Source: Urechis unicinctus | Lineage: Eukaryota > Annelida > Polychaeta > Xenopneusta > Urechidae | Length of the DNA stretch: 64,000 bases | Direction of reading: 5' to 3' | NCBI GenBank assembly: GCA_034190875.2 | Contig: CM067356.1 | Span: 32,304,285-32,368,284, forward strand | In this document: positions 48,601-59,500 of the stretch, in pieces | How positions within the stretch are numbered: the first letter of the stretch is position 1 | How the letters are laid out: each line of letters opens with the position of its first letter | The notes under the pieces: generated by a model | Told to the model about the DNA's origin: nothing | Seen by the model: the letters and a program-made list of their open reading frames with translations, nothing else | Database searches by the model: none | Made by a program: the position numbers and the translations under genes

Positions 48601-51255
48601 GCAGCTGGAAAATCTCAGCATTAGTAGACGAGTCTTCTGGGAACATGAACTGTACGTAGTACTTCCTAGTCACAATGGGGAATTCTGGCAAATCCTCTGG
48701 ATTCTGGAGTAGCAGTATCAACAAACAATAAGTGTATGGCAAGATCCTGTTTTCTGTTATAGTGAGATGTCAAATGTATGTCGGAAGGCAATTGTTCATT
48801 TAAGAGTTCACCTTCTGATCCTCTGGCATAGGGATTCCCTTTAACAATTCAACTCTCAAAGCTATTTTAGCCTCGTCAAGAATATACTCTAGAAACAAAT
48901 CACAAACAAAAAAATAGTAGTGATGGTATTACCAAAATAAGAAGTAATAAATCAATTCTAACAACTTCAAAATTTGCATGGATCAGACATTTCTAATCTA
49001 TGTACCTTTGCGTTTGGCTAACCCTTTGTAAAGATGTCGCTCATCAGCTGATATAGAGAGATCATCAAGAAAGTCCAGCTTCCGCAGACTGTCTATTGTG
49101 TAACCACGGTAGCCAGGTACAAGCTACATCGGATCAAATTATCAGCTGCACCGCAAATGCCCATGTTAACATCCATGTTCTGATCTATTCATGCTGTATA
49201 AATCTAGACTACTTACAGACAGTGGGTTGCCTTGCATCACCAGGTTGCGGAGTTTAGGCAGGGTGTGAAGCTTACGGATGATGTCGATCAGATCTGTTAG
49301 GTTATTTTGACTCAGGTCCAGGGACAAAAGCTCTGGCCTAGGATGCACATGCATCTCTAAGATCACTCCAGGGTCATTGTTCGCAATTTAAGTAGCAACT
49401 ATCTCCATCATCAAAGTGCATTATCAACTGATGAATTCAGACTGGCTATCACTTTTTAATACTATGCATGTTTGCATCAGCCACAAAATTGCCTTTAAAA
49501 TATGGTTGACAATGGGATAGAGGCATTACGGGATGGCTCATCAGCTTACCAATATTGATGAGAGATGTAATCATCCACCATTGTGAGAAGGTTATGCCCT
49601 AGTCCCAGGTGTGTGAGTGGTGGAGGGGTCATGCAAAGGTCAGCCAAGTGAGAGATCATGTTACCACACAACTCCAGCACCTAGCAAGTGCCAACAAGTG
49701 AGACGATGTTGAAGCGAGGTGGGTCATGTGATCCAGTGTCATAGACAGTATATAGATGGGTATGAGGTGCAGATAGTTACAGCAGTGCATTACCTTATGA
49801 AGATGCAAGCATCACTCTTTTTTTTAACATTCCATGCACAATATTAACTGAACATGAGGAAGCCACCATATGTACCTTCAATTTTTTGGGCAAGTGACAT
49901 GAGTTAACAGTGCGGAGATAATTAGCACTCAAGGTCAAGGCCTCCAGGTTTGCAAAATTTAGAAACCCTTCATCCACTTCTGTTATCTGCAGCAAAGGGA
50001 TATAAGTACATTAGGTTCATAGAAGATCCATCAGTGAGACAACTTCAGACTGAATCAACTTAAACTAGTATCAATGATGCTGGCAGACCTCTTTGTCAAT
50101 GATCCTCAGGGTTTTGAAGTGCCTCATGATGAATTTATCATCAATTAGCCATGGTGACCTTACTGCTATCTCACGCAGACTTTTAGCTTCATCACTCCAA
50201 CTGTAATCTAAGTTCCATGGGGACTTTTTGGCATGAACAAGTTCTTCAAGAGTCTCGGTCTTTTCATGACCAGCTCCATAGTCTGCAAAGATGATGCATA
50301 GTGCTTATAAAAACCGTGTGGTGTACAAGAAATAAAAAGATGAGGCTCTGTTGTGTGACCATACAGTCAGGTAAAACTTACACAGTAAATGTACATTAAG
50401 GACAACACTCAATGCTCATATGTGACCAGGAGAGATATGTTAAGCAACAAGCAATCAAACACAATTCATCAATTTAATTTTCTACCAGAGAAGAAAGTAA
50501 TCTTGGCAGTAGGATCACATTTCTGGCATAACATGTGAATCATAAAGTTGCATGACCATAGGGGACAACAGAATGCTTCTAAAAGTGCAAGCCACTGTCC
50601 CCTTCTGCCATGTCATTTCAAAATCGAATCAGTTATGTAAATTGTGATACATCCACTAAGCTTGCATTTGGGAGTTGGCATTAAGCTTATTGCGTGGGGA
50701 ATTCATAATTAAACCGTCAAAGACTAGATTGTGTGTGGGTCAAAATCAACATTGCAGAGTAAAAGTACATCCAGGCCCAAGTCTCCTTGCTAGACTGGAA
50801 TCACGTTATACAACATACAACGTGCTTATATGTAAAATCAGTTTGCGATAATGCATGCAGACCTTTAAGTGTGACGACAAACTTTGTTTCCACTTGGTCA
50901 AGTTCGAGTTGTTTCCGACTAGATCCGTGATTTTCTTTCTACACTAACCGAATACACTAGATAGAAAACGAATCAAAGCAGACAATGATTCTAATTTCAC
51001 TAACACGTGTCAAACTTATTTGATTTTGAAGAGTGAGGGAAATAACATTACTATTGATGCATTACTATTTATGCATATGCATTAATGCGACATATCAAGG
51101 TATCGATGATCAAGAGTGTGAAAGTATCCGTTTCAGTTTTAAACTGGACTCACCCAAGTGCCGATGCCACAAGGAAACTCCTTCAAGCACAGGGTTTTTA
51201 GTTGGGATTCAAAAGCATTAAATGCCAGTACTGGTGAGCTTTCCGTCAGAGACAT
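45695..51255 (-). CDS. LRRC43: Leucine-rich repeat-containing protein 43
   Basis: Sixteen exons, 707 residues, phases closing exactly: 51255-51154, 50938-50863, 50282-50089, 49986-49876, 49680-49550, 49337-49217, 49123-49006, 48888-48812, 48703-48527, 48409-48331, 48214-47949, 47645-47526, 47330-47277, 46430-46224, 46090-46030, 45924-45695. The N-terminus LCLKEFPCGIGTW, HFKTLRIIDKE, the repeats (LEALTLSANYL, LTHLGLGHNLL, LLSLDLSQNNL, LRNLVMQGNPLS) and YRGYTIDSLRKLDFLDD follow vertebrate LRRC43 in order. So do YYVQFMFPED, a Lys-rich linker (KSAKSKDKSKKEEK) and the end LLEVQVSMTIHHWETAQDSL. Human LRRC43 is about 650 residues, so length fits. LRRC43 is associated with motile cilia in vertebrates; its biochemical role is not known to me. 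The gene is convergent with the myosin. Confidence 0.93.
46431..47276 (-). other. LRRC43 intron, no other feature
   Basis: Intron of about 850 bp. Nothing recognised. Confidence 0.5.
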
Positions 51256-51800
51256 TTTGGTGAGTGTGTGATACTGGTTTACATGGCTTTTATTTCGCGA
51301 TGTCTAACAGAAAGCACACGATTTAAGTCAATCTGATCTAGTTTGTTTTGGCAACAGCGATTTCGAACACTATATCCGGTATGGTAGTCATATATTACCG
51401 CTTGCAAATGTTTTGTCTCAAATTTTACGCGCATGCGTGCCGATGCTAGTGTGCATCTGCGGAAGCTTTCGAACATGTTGCATGTTCACGAAACCCAGGA
51501 TACTAGCATGATATGCAAGACATATTGCCAGAACTTATCTCATCAGACCTATAATTTTCTGTGGATGACACAAAAATCTTCAGCATAATCAAGGACCAGT
51601 TAAGTGTGGAAAAACGTCAAAATGACTTGGAAACTTGAACGTTGGAACAAAACTTGGCTGATAAAATTTCACCTAGATAAGTGTTAGAAAGCACATATTG
51701 GCAAAGCAGGAGCATATCCTGGGCAGGCTTATTCCTTTATGGGAATGAACTTACATGGATGTGAGATGGAGAGTGATAACGGGGGGTTTGCCATAATATG
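51256..51800. promoter_or_regulatory. 5' flank of LRRC43
   Basis: Region directly upstream of the LRRC43 start codon. The CGCGCATGCGTGCC stretch near 51428 is CpG-rich for this window. No core promoter element can be assigned with confidence. Confidence 0.3.
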
Positions 51801-52270
51801 AAGGGGTTTTCAACATATAGTGGCCCTTGTTAGGACACGCCTCGACTATGCCAGTGCAGTTTACTCCCTGCACAGAGCCAAGCTAATTTATCTGATCGAG
51901 TCAGTGAAGCGGCGAGCAACAAAAAAACTACCTGGATTTAAACACTTAACATATCCTGAAAGATTTAGGAAGCTTAAGCTGCCGACACTAAGCTACCGCG
52001 GAGTCTGTGGTGACATGATCGAATTGAATAGAATAACACAAGTGATCTATGACAAGGAGGCTTGTGACTTCATCACTCTGCAAATCGACCTGCTGATTCG
52101 ATCGTCAGAGGGTACAGTTGCAAGATCATACAACAACGTACATTGTTAACTGTGAGGAGTAATACATTTGCAGTGAGGCCAGCACCAGTTTGGAACTCAT
52201 TGCGAGACCACATAGTGACTGCAAAATAGTGTTAACTGCTTTAAAAACCGATCTGTATATATTGTACGAT
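51800..52270 (+). mobile_element. Non-LTR retrotransposon (LINE) fragment, reverse transcriptase C-terminus
   Basis: The frame at 51826-52149 reads VRTRLDYASAVYS, IESVKRRATKKLPG, RLKLPTLSYRG-like text and RGVCGDMIELNRI, the thumb and after-thumb region of CR1/Jockey-type reverse transcriptases. It then continues in another frame as FAVRPAPVWNSLRDHIV (52164-52214) and again as VLTALKTDLYI. A stop (52149) and frameshifts show it is dead. It is 5'-truncated, as is usual. Confidence 0.85.
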
Positions 52271-52754
52271 AACAACAAGTCATCTATAATCTTATTTGGC
52301 ACACATATAGAGTCCAGAAGAGGACCCATAAAGGAGCCTGACTATAAAGATATCATATCATATTATTGCAAGCCCACGGTGTCTCTCAAATATTTCGTGT
52401 GTCTTGTTAAGTGTTCTGAGACGCTGATAAATTTTTAATTGAGGATTGCCCCACTATTTAAATAAACACGACAAAGTTCAATTTTTCTGTAAAAGAAAGT
52501 TAATCTCACTAAGTCGCGGAACATGGACTTCAATTGATACTTATGATAATTATAATATTTACAGGCTAACAAGTAATACAGTCATACAAATAAAAACAAT
52601 CAATAACAAAAAGACTGTTTAAGGGAAAATACATGTAAAAGGCAGAGGGATCAAATAGCAATATTCTATGATCAATGGATATCCTTAGTAAATCTGAATA
52701 TCATTCAAGTGAGAATATCTTAATTTGATGATGTCGTCGTTTTTCAGTTATTGA
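52271..52754. other. No feature recognised
   Basis: AT-rich sequence beyond the LINE fragment. Confidence 0.5.
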
Positions 52755-53043
52755 TTATTCTTCTGATAAATCCCCACCAGATAAACTATAGATAGTCATT
52801 CCACAGAACGCCTTGAACTCTACTGCGTCTAGGTTGAGGTGCATACTGATCTGGAAACAACCACAATATTGGGAGTCACTGCAGCATTCATGGGGTTCAA
52901 CTTATCGGATGTTACCCACATTGTAATGATGCATAAGATGCAAACAACTTCTTGTTGCCGGGAACGTTTTTAAGTGACCAATGCACCATCGGTCAGTAAA
53001 AATAAATTACCTGACATTCTCGTGTGGTCCAGACTAAAGTCAT
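52755..53043 (-). CDS. Possible small two-exon gene or 3' end of an unknown gene
   Basis: Exon 53043-53011 (MTLVWTTRECQ, donor GTAATT) joins in phase 0 to exon 52850-52755 (acceptor TTGTTTCCAG; begins ISMHLNLDAVEFKAF and ends GGDLSEE then TAA). Together they give 42 residues. The splice signals and the amphipathic, non-repetitive sequence look genuine, but I know no homologue. The ATG may be internal to a longer protein with exons further upstream. Confidence 0.35.
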
Positions 53044-53049
53044 GTTGTC

Positions 53050-53575
53050 AGGTTATATCTTGAAATTACATGTCTGTACAGTGAATGACTTAGAAAAGCG
53101 GTTCCAAAGGCGTTTCCAGTATTTATCTCATGTTTCAAGTCAAAGGCACCATATTTCTTGGTTTGCACCAGATTCATGTAGACTATATATACTAGACAGA
53201 TAGACTTGCACAGCCAATTAACCTTGATGCCGAAATTGTTGAGATGCTAATGGAGCTACTTTTTATTACAACTCCAGCAATGAATACTAGTGATACTAGT
53301 GATATTTGTTATGGTAAGTTCTTATATATGTCAACTTCAAATAATCCGGTTCAGCGTGATATAAATATATCATCGCTGCTTGATTGCGTTCCATTAATGA
53401 AATATTGAGAAAACGGCACGCCATACTCAGACATGATATTTTTCGGTGTTGTTTGGTAATGCATATTTGATCATCTAATCAAATAGTTTAATGGTTTATC
53501 ACATATGATTATAGAAATGCCAGTAGTATACTGGCCTCCTTGACTTTGCAGGCTTGTAACATATGAAGTGCTGCA
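53050..53575. other. No feature recognised
   Basis: AT-rich. Short direct repeats (GATACTAGTGATA) near 53289-53310. Confidence 0.4.
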
Positions 53576-53580
53576 TGTTG

Positions 53581-53833
53581 GGGAGAACGGACGGGTTCTC
53601 CCTTCTTGAGCTAGCCGCGCACGACGGTAATATTAATAAACGTCGTGCACGGCTATTCTTGAGCCTGAGGCTCAGGCTCAGTGAGGGAGCGCAAGCTCCA
53701 CTTGGTTCAAAGACAAAGAGCTAACCCAACAGACGAGCGTCAGGTTGTATCACCTTGTTGAGAGAGTGCAGCAGCATCTCCCGTATTTGGTTATAAAGAG
53801 CTAGTTGTAGCTCTTTTGAACCAAGTGGAGCTT
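53581..53833. repeat. Cluster of five hairpins (foldback repeat)
   Basis: Consecutive inverted repeats: GGGAGAAC/GTTCTCCC (53581-53602). TAGCCGCGCACGACG against CGTCGTGCACGGCTA with one mismatch (53612-53655). The 19-bp palindrome GAGCCTGAGGCTCAGGCTC (53661-53679). GGAGC-GCAA-GCTCC (about 53686). An 18-bp perfect pair AAGCTCCACTTGGTTCAA (53693-53710 and 53816-53833). No ORF. Confidence 0.8.
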
Positions 53834-54059
53834 ATTCTCGGAGGTAGTTCTCGATCGACTGTTGGGTCTGTTGGGTGGTGTATGGCTATGAGGGTATGAG
53901 AGAGTTTAATAGATGCTTTTATACAATAAGCCTATCCATATTTTGTATATAAAATCAATTGTATATTTTCAACCTCCTTAAGTATAGTGACATGCTTAGT
54001 GTCCATATGTTCCTAGTTTTGAGACTTGTATTCTTTTCAGACAAGAAATTGTATGGTGT

Positions 54060-55721
54060 ATGATGGGAAAGCGAAAACATGAGCGCAGTAAGTCTATGAA
54101 GCACCGTGAACGGAGCTCATCTTCTTCCAGCTGTGAACGAGTCCACAAAAAATACAAGAAATCAAAAATGAAAAAGCGTCACAGGTCATGCAGCTGGGAC
54201 GAGTCACAGTCAGTAGTGATGGCCAGACGAGGCCGGAAACAGAGAAGTGACAGTATATCAGACAGTAGCAGTGACACCAGCAGTGACAGTCCATCCTCAT
54301 CTAGTAGTTCTGAGGATTGTAAACATAAAACAACAAAGAAAAAAAGAAAAAGGCACATCTTATAATTATCTTCATGTGTGCCTTACACATTTATCATAAT
54401 CCCTATTTGCTGCCAACTAAACATTTCTGTTTATCACATTTGTTAATGCCTCTGTGGATTATCCTAATTTTGACTTGTCTTGAATAGTGCAGATAAAAAG
54501 AAGAAGAGGAAAAAGAAGAAGAAGAAGCATAAATATCACAAGAAGAAAGATGATAAGTTACTTAAGCCTGAAACAGCATCTCAGTTGAATGTTGGACCAG
54601 TAGCAGGTGAATAAATCTATTCCACCCTGTTGTATATGTTGAATACATGAACAAAGGTGGATTGCCAACTCAATTTGTCAACAAATATTGCAAATGTGTT
54701 CAAAATATTTTATTATCAATGGAAACTCTCTTGCCAAGGTTTCCACATTGAAAGATCAGGAAATCTTCAAATACATATGTTCACTTTACAGGGGCAAAAA
54801 ACACTTTATCTACCTGAAAATGATATAAGTACTGTATTTCATATATTTTTAATGAAATTGCATACCTATTGATTCCCTATGAATTAAAGCTGTCAGGCTC
54901 TATCCAGAAAATAAAACCAATGACCATGTGAAAATCTCCAAAATGATGTTCTTTCCAGGGTTGTTAATTAAATGTAATATTTTTAGCCATGACAGGATTT
55001 AGTCAAACACCATTTTTGCCAAAAAATATTCCTAAGCTTTCTTGTCATAGTGATTGTTTGATGCCTAATGTATTGATGTTTATTGTTGAATTATATACTG
55101 AAGTTGGTCATTGTGTTAAAACTGCAGAGATTACACTTTTAATAGGATGTAAAATTGTAATCAGGATTTGTTTTGTTTTCCAAGATCCTAAAAAAGGACA
55201 AAAAAGTAGCAGCAATACGTTAGATGCCCAGCGGAGAATGGCACCCATGACAAAAGATGAGTGGGAGAGACAGCAGAGTGTCACCAGACGTGTTTATGAT
55301 CCTGACACGGGACGGACTCGGTACTCCTGATAAGTTCCTGATTATTTGTATTTTATCTTGCATGCCCTGTTCATTGATTATAAGTCATTAGTGATGCAAT
55401 ATCCAGTGTATAATTTGTTAGCTAACATAGATAGTTTGGTACACAAATGAATTCTGCTGTTTTGCTTTTGAAAATAGCTTAGTGAGAGGAAGTGGTGAAA
55501 TTGTTGAAGAAATTGTTTCTAAGGAGCGCCAAAAGGAAATTAACAAGGTATAATACCTATTTTACTATAGAAATATGGAAAATAAGTAGCAAGAGAATTT
55601 TAATCGAAAAGACAGGAATGAAATTACTTTGTGGAATTGAATTGATCAATTACTTGTCTGTTTCCAGCAAGCTACAATAGGGGATGGTTTGTCATACCAG
55701 AGAGCTGCAGGATTACTTTGA
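54060..55721 (+). CDS. ARL6IP4: ADP-ribosylation factor-like protein 6-interacting protein 4 (SRp25)
   Basis: Exons 54060-54318 (exon edge 54041), 54493-54606, 55185-55320, 55478-55547, 55668-55721; phases close, about 210 residues. The N-terminal half is Ser- and Lys/Arg-rich (SSSSSSCERVHKKYKKSK, then a Ser-Asp tract). The middle is an almost pure lysine run (about residues 88-110). The C-terminus is the conserved ARL6IP4 domain: MAPMTKDEWERQQSVTRRV, YDPDTGRTR, GEIVEEIVSKERQKEINKQA and the ending RAAGLL. In vertebrates the protein is nuclear (speckles and nucleolus) and linked to splicing regulation. The donor of exon 1 (GATT-GTAAAC) is weaker than the others. AATAAA at about 55744, just past the stop. 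Confidence 0.9.
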
Positions 55722-55743
55722 TTAAAACCTTTGTTTTATTTAC

Positions 55744-55749
55744 AATAAA
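55744..55749 (+). terminator. Polyadenylation signal of ARL6IP4
   Basis: AATAAA 23 nt after the TGA stop. Confidence 0.6.
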
Positions 55750-55826
55750 TAACTATCCAAAAGTAGTGTTTTTTCAAATATGAATCTTCCGTGAAATGTG
55801 AAACCTGCCTCTCAAAAAACACATAG

Positions 55827-55945
55827 CCAGTCCCATGGCATAGTGATAAACTGTGTCACTTTTCGAACCTACAGTTTGTGAGTTCCATCCCAAGGTGTGA
55901 AAACCCAACTGGTTACTCGTGACTCCGATGATGATGTTAAATGGC
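55827..55945 (+). mobile_element. tRNA-derived SINE, copy 2
   Basis: GGCATAGTGATAAACTG (A-box-like), then AGTTCCATCCC (degenerate B box), CCAAGGTGTGAAAACC shared with 33390-33664, and a GATGTTAAATGGC end. It lies just behind the ARL6IP4 polyadenylation site. Confidence 0.6.
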
Positions 55946-56590
55946 AGTTCCATCTCTGATAGGAGATGCACCTGACCTGGTTGCTCAAATACAATATGCT
56001 GGACCTTCACTACAATTTGATATATCTATAGAGATGACTTGGGATGATAGTGTTTCCTGGAGGTTTTCTTAGAATATCCTGACCTATCAGGAAGAGATGC
56101 AGGTCAATGTGAGGATGGAGTGAATGACAGTGGGAGGGAGGGGGTGAATCATTAAAACTGGAACAAAAATTTGGTTCAGTCAGAGTAAGCTTATGGAGTA
56201 CTGCAGTGTGTAACTTTGGATGCCCAATTGAGGAAGAGCTACACATGTTCCTCGAGTAATTAAATAATCAGATTTTATTATTTTTATAATGTGCAATAAT
56301 TTTAGAGCACTGCTCAGAAATATAGGCAATAATTTCAGTGACATGGAAAGTGATTCATGCATACTTTGTTATTTTTTTCTACGTAAACACCTTCAACCAT
56401 CTCGACACCCCCTTCCCTCGCAGCGTGTACGATAGCACGGCTCCAGACCCAGCAGCTGAAATCATAGCGGCCGATTGTAGTTCTGTGTGCGCAGGCAACG
56501 CGATGACCAGCAGGATAGTTTGATATCTACCGGAAATCATATCCGCGTGTCTGTTTTACCGGCGAGTGACTGAAAAAAAACAGGGGAAAA

Positions 56591-59500
56591 ATGGCTTTTG
56601 CCGCTTCAAAGTCACTGACAGGCCCATTACTAAGATTAGTTAGCAACAGTAAAAGCTGCCAGACCAAAATTAGAGGTATTCAGACTCTTGCATGGCGCCA
56701 GCCCGAATCTCTCAAACATGGACACCGCAGTTTGACAAGGTCATTTGGTCTACTGATCAGGGATCCATCCAAAGTTTACAATACTACAGGAAGATTGACC
56801 AAAACTTGCGGTTGCTGTGGTCTGCACACAAAAGGTCAGTGCTTTATGGCGCTTTTCTCTTGTTGTAACTGTTCCTCTGTGCACACATCTGGATTATAAT
56901 TTATATGATCGTTCACTGGTATAGTTGTAGCCCGGGGGGGGGGGGGGTGCACTTGGCCTTATTCTGGATAGGGGTGTGCCGCAGAACCTCGAAAACCTGT
57001 ACCCGTCGTACAAGGTCAAAGTGGCCATAAGCATACCCCGTCGTACAAGGTATTATGCGAATGTATAACACGTCGTACAAGGAATTATGCATTTGTATTG
57101 TCAACGATTGATAGGGAATATGTTTATTCAATCCGTTATACAGGTGGGAAGAGAAAAACATACCCCGTTGTACAATACCAAGCCACAAAAAAACTCGTAC
57201 AGATTGAAGCTGAAAAACATACCCCGTCGAACAAGTATGAGGCCCAATAAAACCCGGTGTACAAGTCGAGAGGCCAAAAAAACACACCCCGTCGCGGGGC
57301 ACATATATACTACCTCTATACACTTGAGTTCCCCCCCCCCCCCCCCCCCGGAAGTTGTAGCCCAACAGACCAGCATCATGTTCTATTAGTTTTACCTTGG
57401 GAGCGCAGTGGGCTATTCAATTCGCTTGTCCATTCAGGGTTCTCCGCAGAAATAATTTAAGGAGTAGGGGCATATGACGGGAGGGGGGTATCCCCTTCCG
57501 TGTAGCGATTATTTTTTTTTTAAATCAGTATTTGTAGACTTCATTTCCTGCATTTCAATGTCTTCTTTACCAAGTACCTTAGGGTAATTTATTTTAACAA
57601 TATTAGCAAAAAATATTAAAATTATCAGCTTTTATTGTCATTTCTAATCAAAACAATCACATCATAAACAATCACAAAGTGTCATTTACAGAACCACTCT
57701 CCTTGGTCCAGCGTTGAACCAGCTGTCCACAACAGCATCAAAATCAACTTGGCCACTTGTAAACAAAACGGTCCCCAGCAACATTATGACGTGTTGCCGT
57801 AGTCAGCCCACGATTATTCATAAATACGGCGTTCCATCCCAGCATCATGCCTCCTATAGCGTCATAGCAATACTCTGCGCCATGGTTGTAAACCGTGGTT
57901 TTAGCCCGGAATCTGCCACCCACTAATGGCTCTCCGCATTGATCAGTTGAACATGGAGGACGAAAAGCCAGTGAACGGTGAAAATAACAGTTCAAACTCC
58001 AATAACAGCCACCAAGAGGAACCAAGAGACGACCAAGAGACCACAAGTAGTCATTCCGTCAACGAGGCAGCCAAAGACGCACCTGAAAGAGAAATTACAC
58101 GGACGGTAAAATCAATACACAGTATACCAAAGCTTAGCGGATGGAGTTTAAGGCATAGCGCTGTATTTAAGAGATGGCAGCTTATTTATGACTTTGATGA
58201 AGGCGTAGCGGTGCCGCGACGCTTAATGGCCCTGCGGAGAACCCTGCCATTGTATAATTATTAGTTCAACAGTCTGATCGATTACCTTGTAGGGAGCACT
58301 ATATCCCAAACTTGGTTAAAAAAAACTAATGATCATAGATTAACGTTGTAGTGTTTCTATGCTGCTTGCCTGCTACTTCAGGGTTGGTTTTCTTGTGTCC
58401 TGCTCCTCCCAACAGCCCCCAATTAAAGCCAAAGACTGACACTTGAGAGCTTATCAGGCAACGATGGCAAGTTAACGCCCAGAAAGCGAAGGATCACTGT
58501 ATGACACATTAGTGTTGGTGTGCCATTAAACCCTTTACTAACCTTACCTTACCTTACCGCATGCTCTGGAACTACATTCCAACCAACAGGGGTGCCCACA
58601 CTACCCAACCCACTCTGTCTTTCTGGTGGAGTTTGTGGTAGTCGCCTACGCAGCCTCCTAACTACCTTCACTGAACTTTGTTCCAAGGGTTGGGTAGAGG
58701 GTGGTGTTTGGAGCAGCCCACGGGAAGACCCTATATTCACCTGCAGAATCCTCTCTAAACCCTTCCCAAGAGGCTGGTACTACAGCCTATACTCCCATAT
58801 CCATTGTCTTGCTACCACAGGGCAGAGCAACTTCATGCTTGACTGGGTATGTACGGCCCAATAACATATTTGGCGCGAAATTAATCAGTGTAAGTGACGC
58901 ATCAGGCAAACTTGCTCCAAGCAAAGGCCTCAAAGTATCCTTCGTCAAATTTTTAATGCTTCCCTGAAGACAACGATAGCCCTTGCCCACTTAACCCCTA
59001 CCCCTGGGATGTATTGCGATACCATTTTGGATGCAAAATTATTAGCGATGGGGGACAAAAGAGAGAGACTGCACTTGACTGAAAGATATGATGAAGTCCG
59101 TGCTGAAGGGCAAAACACAAAATAGCTGGCACTAATCACAAAAATACACAACTGCACCCCAATGCACTCGTACCCTGACAAGCATAAAAGCTAGCAACGA
59201 TGCTCTGCGGAGTAGAGCAACACAACCTCACCCAAATAGTAAAAAAGGTAAGTCAGTGAAGACGCACCTGGTGTTATAAAACTGTTTAAAATTTTGAAAA
59301 CAAAATTTTTGTTGACAATAATTCTGGGCCGAAAGCATATTTTAAAAAATGTCAGGCATGAATTTAATTAATTCTGACACCAGTGTAGTGTTTCTATGCT
59401 GCTTAGCTGCTACTTCTAGGTGGGTTTTTCCTGTGCTCAATATATCTTTAAGTATACTACGATTAAATGGTTTATCTTAAAGAATACAATAATCTCCAGT

